11,261 bases of DNA from JAAYDY01 sp964500225. Lineage in GTDB: Bacteria; Planctomycetota; Phycisphaerae; FEN-1346; JAACEH01. The translations under genes were made by a program, and so were the position numbers. Shown piece after piece: positions 5,712 through 11,101 of this stretch. Location of the stretch: positions 1 through 11,261 of the forward strand of contig CAZCOA010000063.1 in assembly GCA_964500225.1 (NCBI GenBank). Reading direction: 5' to 3'. How positions within the stretch are numbered: the first letter of the stretch is position 1; the number at the start of each line of letters is the position of its first letter. The notes beneath the pieces were generated by a model. It had not been told where the DNA came from and searched no databases. It saw only the letters and a program-made list of their open reading frames with translations.

Positions 5712-6989
5712 ATGGACTACTTTGAATATCGTAACGGCGAGCTCTACGCTGAGAACGTCCCCGTGGCGGACATTGCGGCCCAGGTCGGCACGCCCGTGTA
5801 CATCTACAGCCGCCGCACGCTTCAGGAGCACTACGAGAAGATCGCCCGGGCGTTCGCGCCGCTGGATCCGATGATCTGCTACTCGGTCAAGAGCAGCTCG
5901 AACACGGCGTTGTTGCGGATTTTGGCCGGCCTCGGCGCGGGCTTCGACATCGTCAGCGGCGGCGAGTTGTTCCGGGTCATCCGCGCCGGCGGCGACGCAG
6001 GCAAGTGTTTCTATGCCGGCGTCGGCAAGACCGATGCCGAAATCCGTTTCGCCATCGAGCGCGGCATCTACATGTTCAACGTCGAAAGCGAGGCCGAGTT
6101 CGAAACCATCGACCGCCTGGCGGCCGAGATGGGCCGTTCGCCCCGCTGCGCCCTGCGGATCAACCCCGACATCGACCCGAACACGCACCGCTACACCTCG
6201 ACCGGCAAGAAGGAATCCAAGTTCGGCGTCGATGTGGTCCGCGGCGAGGAATTCTTCCGCCGGTATCGCAACGCCAAGGCGGCGCAGTTGGTGGGCATCC
6301 ACCTGCACATCGGGTCGCCCATTCCCACCGCGCAGCCCTACGTCGAGGCCATCGGCAAAGCGCTTGAATTGGTGGACCGCCTCAACGCCGGCGGCATCGC
6401 CGTCGAGGTGCTCAACATCGGCGGCGGGTACGCCGCCTGGTACGAAAGCGCCCAGAGCATCATGATCGAGGACTACGCCGAGGCGATCGTGCCGCTGCTG
6501 AAGGACCGCGGCCTGAAAATCGTGATGGAACCCGGCCGTTTCATCAGCGGCAACTCCGGCATCCTCGTCGCCGAGGTCCAGTACACCAAGACCGGCGGCG
6601 ACCGGAACTTCGTCATCGTCAACTCGGGCATGCATCACCTGATCCGCCCGCCGCTGTACGGAAGCTGGCACTTCGTCTGGCCGGTAACGCCCGGCGAGGA
6701 GATGACGCCCCCGGATCGCAGCCGCCACTTGCCGCTGCCGGGCCTCGTCACCTGCGACGTCGTCGGCCCCATTTGTGAATCGGGCGACTTCCTCGGCCAG
6801 GACCGGCAGTTGCCGCCCGTGTCGCGCGGCGACCTGCTGGCCGTCTTCACGGCCGGGGCCTACGGCATGACCATGGCTTCCAACTACAATTCCCAGCCGC
6901 GGCCCGCCGAAGTGCTTGTCGATCACGACCGGTTCCGCATCATCCGGCAGCGGGAAACCTACGAGGATCTGGTCCGAGGCGAAGACTAG
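5712..6989 (+). CDS. lysA: diaminopimelate decarboxylase
   Basis: PLP-dependent decarboxylation of meso-2,6-diaminopimelate to L-lysine, the last step of lysine synthesis. It is a cytosolic fold-III (alanine-racemase-type barrel) dimer. The 425 residues carry the expected landmarks: Lys60 in CYSVKSSSN as the PLP Schiff-base lysine, HLHIGS (His199), the phosphate-binding GGGY (237-240), EPGR (273-276), and the second-subunit motif GPICESGD with Cys354/Glu355, followed by GAYG (Tyr384). The lysine motif is SVKSSSN rather than the common AVKAN, and an Asn-Ser-Gly (304-306) replaces the usual Asp-x-Gly before LIRP. Both are tolerated variants in my judgement. AGGA stands 8 nt before the ATG. Decarboxylases for ornithine/arginine or carboxynorspermidine share the fold, but the CESGD motif and length favour lysA. 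Confidence 0.94.
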   Translation: MDYFEYRNGELYAENVPVADIAAQVGTPVYIYSRRTLQEHYEKIARAFAPLDPMICYSVKSSSNTALLRILAGLGAGFDIVSGGELFRVIRAGGDAGKCFYAGVGKTDAEIRFAIERGIYMFNVESEAEFETIDRLAAEMGRSPRCALRINPDIDPNTHRYTSTGKKESKFGVDVVRGEEFFRRYRNAKAAQLVGIHLHIGSPIPTAQPYVEAIGKALELVDRLNAGGIAVEVLNIGGGYAAWYESAQSIMIEDYAEAIVPLLKDRGLKIVMEPGRFISGNSGILVAEVQYTKTGGDRNFVIVNSGMHHLIRPPLYGSWHFVWPVTPGEEMTPPDRSRHLPLPGLVTCDVVGPICESGDFLGQDRQLPPVSRGDLLAVFTAGAYGMTMASNYNSQPRPAEVLVDHDRFRIIRQRETYEDLVRGED

Positions 6990-7051
6990 ACGGCGAGAGG
7001 GAAACGGCCGCCGCCTCCGTCCGGGGCGACGCCGCCGGAGCAGAGAGCTGA

Positions 7052-7477
7052 ATGAGCGACGATCGCAACATCGTCTATTTCGCCTACGGCGCCAACCTGA
7101 GCCGCAACCACATGTTCCTGTGGTGCCCGCACGCCACGCCCCTCGGACGCGCCACGCTGACGGGCTACCGTCTGGTCTTCCGGTTCTGGTGCGATGTGAT
7201 GGCGGCCCCCGGCCGCACCGTCCCGGGGTGCCTCTACCGCCTCGGCGACGGCGACCTCCAGTGGCTCGACGAGTATGAGGATTGCCCCCGCCTCTACGAG
7301 CGGATCACCGTCACCGTGACCACCGAGAGCGGCGAACGCGTCGAGGCCATGACTTACAAGATGAAGGCCGGTCAGGCCTTCGCCCCGCCCAACCAGGACT
7401 ATCTGGCCATCGTCCACGTCGGCTACCGCGACTGGGGCTACGACGTGTCCGCCCTGCCTCCCCTGGCCTCCTCCTGA
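7052..7477 (+). CDS. gamma-glutamylcyclotransferase-fold protein (GGCT/AIG2-like)
   Basis: A 141-residue cytosolic protein. The N-terminal YFAYGANLS (residues 9-17) is the substrate-binding loop of the GGCT/AIG2 family (YGSNL in most members). It is followed by the expected CP-A segment and LTGYRLVFR, and by GCLYRL. DEYED at 73-77 corresponds to the DE-x-E-G site, so Glu76 is the likely general acid/base. Family members convert gamma-glutamyl amines or peptides to 5-oxoproline plus the free amine, and the substrate here is not deducible. It begins 62 bp after lysA on the same strand, probably as the second gene of that transcript. A GAGAG and a GGAG lie 4 and 11 nt upstream, a weak ribosome site that would suit translational coupling. 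A 14-bp palindrome follows its stop. Confidence 0.82.
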   Translation: MSDDRNIVYFAYGANLSRNHMFLWCPHATPLGRATLTGYRLVFRFWCDVMAAPGRTVPGCLYRLGDGDLQWLDEYEDCPRLYERITVTVTTESGERVEAMTYKMKAGQAFAPPNQDYLAIVHVGYRDWGYDVSALPPLASS

Positions 7478-7491
7478 GCAAGCGCGCTTGC
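7478..7491. terminator. 14-bp palindrome after the cyclotransferase-like gene
   Basis: GCAAGCGCGCTTGC is a perfect palindrome starting at the base after the stop codon. As RNA it makes a 5-bp stem with a CGCG loop, followed by the pyrimidine-rich CTCTTGCG. It could be a weak terminator closing the lysA transcript, directly before the promoter candidate of the next gene. Confidence 0.35.
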
Positions 7492-7494
7492 CTC

Positions 7495-7523
7495 TTGCGT
7501 CGTGACGCTGCACGGAATACACT
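7495..7523 (+). promoter_or_regulatory. candidate promoter of the ACT-like gene
   Basis: TTGCGT (7495-7500), 17 nt, TACACT (7518-7523). The predicted start is near 7530, about 35 nt before the ATG at 7566, with AAGGAG in between. It belongs to the TTGC(A/G)T-N17 set seen upstream of other genes in the window. Confidence 0.4.
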
Positions 7524-7565
7524 GCGCCGCAACAGACGTTTTCGACTCTTCCAAGGAGACCCGGC

Positions 7566-7832
7566 ATGAGCAAGAAGTGTCGCACCATCGTCGGCATTCA
7601 CGTGACCGAACGCACCCGCCACGCCGGCGAGATCCAGAAGGTGCTGACCCAGTTCGGCTGCAACATCAAGACGCGGCTCGGCCTGCACGAGGCCTCCGAG
7701 GGCGTGTGCAGTCCGAACGGGCTGATCCTGCTGGAATGCGTGTGCGGCGGAGCCGAGTGCGACGACATGATCGCGCAACTCAAGGCCATCGAAGGGCTCA
7801 ACGTCCAGAAGATGGTCTTCCAGGAGGCTTGA
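7566..7832 (+). CDS. small ACT-like protein of the TM1266 (hydrogenase-regulator) type, cysteine-rich
   Basis: An 88-residue cytosolic protein. The pattern is TIVGIHVTERTRHA, then QKVLTQFGCNIKTRLGLHE, then NGLILLE, ending in a GLNVQKMVF strand. This beta-alpha-beta-beta-alpha-beta arrangement is that of ACT/NikR-C-like domains and closely recalls the TM1266 family, annotated as putative iron-only hydrogenase system regulators. Those are known mainly by co-occurrence, and the biochemical role is unproven. Six cysteines (5, 32, 48, 58, 60, 65) in 88 residues, including C58-x-C60-x4-C65, are unusual and suggest metal or redox chemistry (inference). AAGGAG lies 7 nt upstream. No hydrogenase gene is in the window. 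There is no DNA-binding domain, so it probably acts as an effector-sensing or protein-binding module. Confidence 0.75.
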   Translation: MSKKCRTIVGIHVTERTRHAGEIQKVLTQFGCNIKTRLGLHEASEGVCSPNGLILLECVCGGAECDDMIAQLKAIEGLNVQKMVFQEA

Positions 7833-7848
7833 CGGGTCGGGTGGCGCG

Positions 7849-8703
7849 TCAGACGGCCACCGTAGCGTCCCAGGTCCGTCGGATGAACTCCGATCCGGCG
7901 ATGATGCCGACCATCCCCACGTCCAGATCCGACGCGTAGCAGATCCAGCCGTCGAACCCCACGGATGCCAGCCGCGAGAAAATATAGGGGTAGTCCAGGT
8001 GGCTCTGGTCGAACGGCCGTGTCTGGTTCCAGCGGCCCGCCTCCGGCGTCCCTTCGAAGCGGATGCTCTTCAAGTGGACGTAGTCGATGCGCCGCAACAG
8101 CGCGTCGCGCTCCAGAAAATCCTTCAGCGACTGCCCCTCGCGCAGGGCCGACCCCGTATCGAGATTCATCGCCACGTGCTCGGCCGGCAGCCGCCGGAGC
8201 ATCTGTTCAGCCACCTCGGCCCGCAGAGGCAGCCACCCCGGCCGGTTTTCCAGCAGCAGCCGCACCCCTCGTGCCGCCGCCTCGGGGATGCAGGCCTCGA
8301 TCGTCGCCACTGTGTTGTCCACGGCCTGGTCGCGGCTCATCCGATAGCATTCGTAGTAGCCCCAATTGCCCGAACCGATCATCACACGCGTCGTCCCGAG
8401 CTGCAACGCCAGTTCCATCGACCGCACGACTTGCCGAACGGCTTCCTGGCGGCCGGGGCCCGGAGGCTGGTTCGTCTGAATCTCGGGGGCGTTCAGCGCC
8501 GAGATTTCCAGCGGCAGGTACTCCAGCACGTCCATCAGCTTTTTGACGTCCTCCTCCCTCAGTCGCCGCAACCACGGTTCGGCCAACTCCACGCCGTTTA
8601 GATCGTTGGCGGCGCAAAACTCGATCCATTCCACCAAGGCATCCAAACCGCGCTCCCCTATCGCGCGGTCCATTCGCATATACGGCAGACTCGAGACTTT
8701 CAT
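7849..8703 (-). CDS. sugar-phosphate isomerase/epimerase-like TIM-barrel protein
   Basis: A 284-residue protein of the xylose-isomerase-like (AP-endonuclease family 2) barrel superfamily, whose members epimerise or isomerise sugars and related acids with a divalent metal. Visible landmarks are NGVELAEP (residues 36-43), EISALNAPEIQTN, RVMIGSGNWG, LLLENRPGW (Glu152), MNLDTGSA (Asp182) and YVHLKSI (His210), matching the metal-site Glu, Asp and His positions. The last barrel strand normally carries a fourth acidic ligand in a sequence like I-x-Y-E. Here it reads GFDGWICYASDLD, so that Glu is not in its usual place. TAGGAGG lies 4 nt before the ATG. It is divergent from larA across 177 bp and convergent with the ACT-like gene (16-bp gap). 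The substrate is unknown; a hydroxypyruvate-isomerase-like or inosose-type activity is possible. Confidence 0.82.
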   Translation of the reverse strand: MKVSSLPYMRMDRAIGERGLDALVEWIEFCAANDLNGVELAEPWLRRLREEDVKKLMDVLEYLPLEISALNAPEIQTNQPPGPGRQEAVRQVVRSMELALQLGTTRVMIGSGNWGYYECYRMSRDQAVDNTVATIEACIPEAAARGVRLLLENRPGWLPLRAEVAEQMLRRLPAEHVAMNLDTGSALREGQSLKDFLERDALLRRIDYVHLKSIRFEGTPEAGRWNQTRPFDQSHLDYPYIFSRLASVGFDGWICYASDLDVGMVGIIAGSEFIRRTWDATVAV

Positions 8704-8772
8704 GTAACCTCCTAGCGTGATGCGTGCCGGGGCCCTCAGAGATGCGCGTGAGCCTCTTGTTGACTGTTGGTA

Positions 8773-8788
8773 ATTCTAACCCAAGAAT
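8773..8788. promoter_or_regulatory. inverted repeat ATTCT-N6-AGAAT, possible operator
   Basis: A perfect 5-bp-arm inverted repeat in the AT-rich middle of the isomerase/larA divergent region. It contains a TAGAAT that could serve as a minus-strand -10 for the isomerase gene, although no matching -35 is seen. A repressor site here could act on the isomerase side. Confidence 0.25.
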
Positions 8789-8835
8789 GGCCCGCGCGCG
8801 ACACGGAAACAGGCTAAAAGGCGACTTTCACATAA

Positions 8836-8872
8836 AAATCCAGATTTCGCAGCCGATTAAAACCGCTACAAT
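8836..8872 (+). promoter_or_regulatory. larA promoter region with leaderless spacing
   Basis: TACAAT (8867-8872) is a good -10 (5/6), with a poor -35-like TTTCGC 16 nt before it. Only 8 nt separate the -10 from the larA ATG at 8881, so transcription would begin at or within a base or two of the start codon. No Shine-Dalgarno occurs in the preceding bases (ATAACATCCC). AAATC-CA-GATTT (8836-8847) is a small inverted repeat overlapping the -35 and a possible operator. Confidence 0.5.
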
Positions 8873-8880
8873 AACATCCC

Positions 8881-10188
8881 ATGAAGACTGTTCGCCTGGC
8901 CTATGGCCGATCGTCGCTGAGCGTTCGCGTGCCCGACGGGGCTCAGATTCTCCGCGGGCCGAACGCCCCGCCGCTGGAGCGACCCGAAGAAGCCGTGATG
9001 AAGGCCCTGTCGGAGCCGATCGGCAGCCCGCCATTGGCCGAACTGGTCCGCCGCAAGAGGCCCAAATCCGTCGCCATCACCGTCAGCGACATCACCCGCC
9101 CGGTACCTAACCCTTTACTACTGAAGGGGTTGCTCGATGTGCTGAACCGCAACGGGGTGGCCGATGCCCAGGTGGTCGTGGTGATCGGTACCGGGATGCA
9201 CCGCGAATCGACGCCCGAGGAGCGGCGGCAGATTATCGGCGACGACGTTCTGGCCCGCGTCGAGGTCATTGACCACCAGCCTCGTTATGCCGCAGCCCTC
9301 GTGCAGATATCCTCCGAGCCCCGCGTGGCCGTGAACCGCCGGTTCGCCGAGGCCGATTTCCGGATCGTCACCGGCCTCATCGAGCCGCACTTCATGGCCG
9401 GGTTCAGTGGTGGACGCAAGGGCATCTGTCCCGCCCTGGTCGATCTTCAGACGGTGCAGCGGTTCCACGGGTTTCGGACGCTAGCCGACCCGCGGGCCGA
9501 TGCCGGGGTGCTCGAAGGCAACCCCTGTCACGAGATCGCCCTGTCGGTGGCCCGGACTGTCGGGGTGGATTTCCTGGTGAACGTGGCGATTACGCACGAG
9601 CGGCAGGTGGCGGGCGTCTTTGCCGGCGACTTGGTGGCGGCCCACGAGGCCGGTTGCCGCAAGGTGGCTCGGTGGGTGGCCGCCGAGATCGACGGTCCGT
9701 TCGACCTGGTGGTCACCTCCGGCGGCGGGTATCCGCTGGACCAGACCTTCTATCAGACTGTCAAGGGCATGGTCATGGCCCTGCCGGCCCTCGGTCCGAC
9801 GAGCACCCTCCTGCAGGCGTCGCATTGCGGCGAAGGCATCGGCAACCAGGCCTATGTCGATCTCATCCTCAGCTACAATAACCAGTGGCAACGGTTCCTG
9901 GCCGATGCCGAGGCCGCCGCCGATCGTACCCTGCTGGACCAGTGGGAATACCAGATGCAGACCCGCGTGCTCCAGCGGATCGGCATCGAGCACCTGCACC
10001 TGGTGTGCGACGGCATCCCGGCCGACACCGTGCGGCGGCTGTCGGTCACGCCGGTCTGCGGCCCAGGCGACGCCGCCGCACGGCTCCAGGCAGCTATCGA
10101 CAGGCACCTGGCCGCCCACGGGCAGGCCCGCGTCGCCGTCATCCCCGACGGGCCCTACACCTTACTATTAAGGCGCGCCCACGCATAA
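8881..10188 (+). CDS. larA: LarA-family nickel-pincer racemase/epimerase
   Basis: A 435-residue member of the lactate racemase family (the old DUF2088 domain). In LarA of Lactobacillus plantarum the nickel-pincer cofactor is attached through Lys184, with His200 as nickel ligand and His108/His174 as acid-base residues. The same positions are visible here: His107 in GTGMHR, His170 in IEPHFMAGFSGGRKG, Lys180 in the same motif, and His196 in QRFHGF. The K-to-H spacings of 10 and 16 are identical to the model, so the protein should be active once cofactor is supplied. Relatives act on lactate, malate, other 2-hydroxy acids and sugar acids. The divergent isomerase hints at a sugar acid, which is inference. 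The cofactor genes larB, larC and larE are not in the window. The ATG lacks a Shine-Dalgarno and appears leaderless. Confidence 0.9.
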   Translation: MKTVRLAYGRSSLSVRVPDGAQILRGPNAPPLERPEEAVMKALSEPIGSPPLAELVRRKRPKSVAITVSDITRPVPNPLLLKGLLDVLNRNGVADAQVVVVIGTGMHRESTPEERRQIIGDDVLARVEVIDHQPRYAAALVQISSEPRVAVNRRFAEADFRIVTGLIEPHFMAGFSGGRKGICPALVDLQTVQRFHGFRTLADPRADAGVLEGNPCHEIALSVARTVGVDFLVNVAITHERQVAGVFAGDLVAAHEAGCRKVARWVAAEIDGPFDLVVTSGGGYPLDQTFYQTVKGMVMALPALGPTSTLLQASHCGEGIGNQAYVDLILSYNNQWQRFLADAEAAADRTLLDQWEYQMQTRVLQRIGIEHLHLVCDGIPADTVRRLSVTPVCGPGDAAARLQAAIDRHLAAHGQARVAVIPDGPYTLLLRRAHA

Positions 10189-10245
10189 CCCCCAACGTCT
10201 TCTCTGTGCGTCTCCCTCATTGTGGCCCTTCGGACCACCCAACCT

Positions 10246-10264
10246 CCCCGGGGGACCATGGTCC
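10246..10264. repeat. adjacent palindromes downstream of larA
   Basis: CCCCGGGG (10246-10253) overlaps by one base the 12-bp perfect palindrome GGACCATGGTCC (10253-10264). An outer CCAAC (10239-10243) pairs with GTTGG (10266-10270). The block lies about 55 nt after the larA stop and could fold as a transcript end or serve as a protein site. There is no T-run. Confidence 0.4.
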
Positions 10265-10270
10265 TGTTGG

Positions 10271-10357
10271 CTATGACGCCGATCGCTCAATACGCCACGC
10301 CTCCATTTCGCCAGTGAGGATGGTCTCCTCGACCTCGTTTTCAGCGTCGGAATGCGG
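10271..10357 (-). pseudogene. possible C-terminal remnant of a small protein
   Basis: On the minus strand a 28-codon frame reads PHSDAENEVEETILTGEM then EAWRIERSAS and a stop. The charged, helix-like E-x-E-V-E-E-x-I-x-x-G-E pattern looks like real protein and recalls the helix of DUF4258-type small domains (weak resemblance, inference). It is bounded upstream by an in-frame stop (TAG at 10360-10358) and has no start codon or ribosome site, so at best it is a decayed fragment. It may be chance. Confidence 0.25.
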
Positions 10358-10427
10358 CTACACCGCCCTCCCAAGGATGCGGAGGCGAAAGATGCGATTT
10401 AGTTGGAAAAATAGTGGCCGCTTCGAT

Positions 10428-10457
10428 TTGCCTCCAGCGCGATTTTTGGGCTATACT
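10428..10457 (+). promoter_or_regulatory. sigma-70-like promoter in the gene-poor region
   Basis: TTGCCT (10428-10433), 18 nt, TATACT (10452-10457, 5/6 to TATAAT). This is the best -10 on the plus strand of this region. The start would be near 10464. No credible gene follows within 600 nt, so it would drive a non-coding RNA or a very long leader of the last gene, or it is a relic. Confidence 0.3.
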
Positions 10458-11031
10458 GTTAGTGTGACGGTCCGCGTGCCGTGTTTCGGGCCATACATAT
10501 CTGGGTTGAAGACTGCCCGAAGCCGAGGCAGCCCGCAGCTGGGGGCCGTTGCCATGTGAGCTTCATATCCGATGCCGACTGTACCGAAGGCGTTGCCAGG
10601 ACGCCGTGCTGAAAAAAGCGCTCAAGTCGCTATGAAGTCGTGAGTTACAACAATGTCGTTATTTTCAGGCGCAGAGGTTTCACCGGCCTCGCCTTGACGT
10701 TACTTCCTCGACGCAAAGGCCATTCTGCCAATCATTTCGGCCGCACGCCACCGTTTGACATCACGCCCCATCGGCCGTGTCTGTGAACTATGACGGCCCT
10801 GCATCCCAGTCCGACACCCCGTTTGTCGGCCGCCTGCGATTTTGTGCCGTGAATCTGCTGTAAACACACAGATCGGTGGTCCGTTCTGGCTGTGCCGGCG
10901 CGAAGACGGAATCTGCTCTTACGGTTCTTGCCGCTTCGGAGGGGCGGCAGACGGCGTGGCGTGTTCGGCGTCGGCAGTGCTTGTGAAGCGTTCGTTCCCA
11001 TTGCGTGAGTGGTGTGGTTTTGCCAAAGGGA

Positions 11032-11084
11032 GGTTATGGCTTGCGACTGCCTTCATCCGGAAAAGGCAGTCTCGGGCGATAACC
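11032..11084 (+). promoter_or_regulatory. two-stem structured leader before the last gene
   Basis: An outer stem GGTTAT (11032-11037) / ATAACC (11079-11084) encloses a symmetric 7+7-nt internal loop and a perfect 9-bp inner stem GACTGCCTT (11045-11053) / AAGGCAGTC (11063-11071) with a 9-nt loop. The loop carries the self-complementary TCCGGA (11056-11061), which would allow loop-loop dimers. The structure ends 6 nt before the GGAGGAGG (11091-11098) of the following gene. It resembles a cis-regulatory RNA. I could not match it to c-di-GMP, glycine, SAM, lysine or other riboswitch classes that I know. Confidence 0.5.
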
Positions 11085-11101
11085 ACGAAAGGAGGAGGCA
11101 G

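Larger units (their letters stand above)
10189..11101. other. ~0.9-kb gene-poor region of lower GC
   Basis: Between the larA stop and the last gene no reading frame on either strand shows the strong G/C third-position bias of the neighbours or a recognisable family. The sequence is visibly less GC-rich (for example around 10390-10500 and 10600-10700). It contains palindromes near 10246-10264, a short protein-like minus-strand peptide at 10271-10357, a sigma-70-like promoter at 10428-10457, a 6-bp hairpin at 10811-10829 (CCGACA/TGTCGG), another at 10929-10949 (TGCCGC/GCGGCA), and the structured leader at 11032-11084. No transposase, tRNA, rRNA, SRP RNA, tmRNA or RNase P signature was recognised. 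It may be degraded genes, an unrecognised RNA, or a long promoter region. Confidence 0.6.

Noticed and set aside
5454..6926. 490-codon minus-strand frame antisense to lysA
   Set aside because: Overlaps the unmistakable lysA and the argH end; its composition (Asp/Val/His-rich) is typical of antisense frames in GC-rich DNA.
8760..8788. TTGACT-N17-AAGAAT as an alternative larA promoter
   Set aside because: The -35 is good but the -10 poor, and no Shine-Dalgarno would serve the resulting ~85-nt leader. The TACAAT next to the ATG is a simpler explanation, though this one is not excluded.
10392..10559. 55-codon frame with a GGAGG 6 nt upstream of its ATG
   Set aside because: The ribosome site is attractive, but codon use is unlike the neighbours, the peptide resembles nothing known and a promoter-like element lies inside it. 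Kept only as a remote possibility.
10612..10631. Minus-strand terminator with a T6 run
   Set aside because: The stem before the T-run is only 4 bp (AGCG/CGCT) and there is no minus-strand gene just upstream for it to end.
10755..10760. Consensus TTGACA
   Set aside because: No -10-like hexamer at 15-19 nt; the nearest TATGAC is 28 nt away.
11009..11024. Sigma-54-like GG...TTTTGC before the last gene
   Set aside because: GG and GC are separated by 9 nt rather than the required 10, and the -24 TGGCA is absent.
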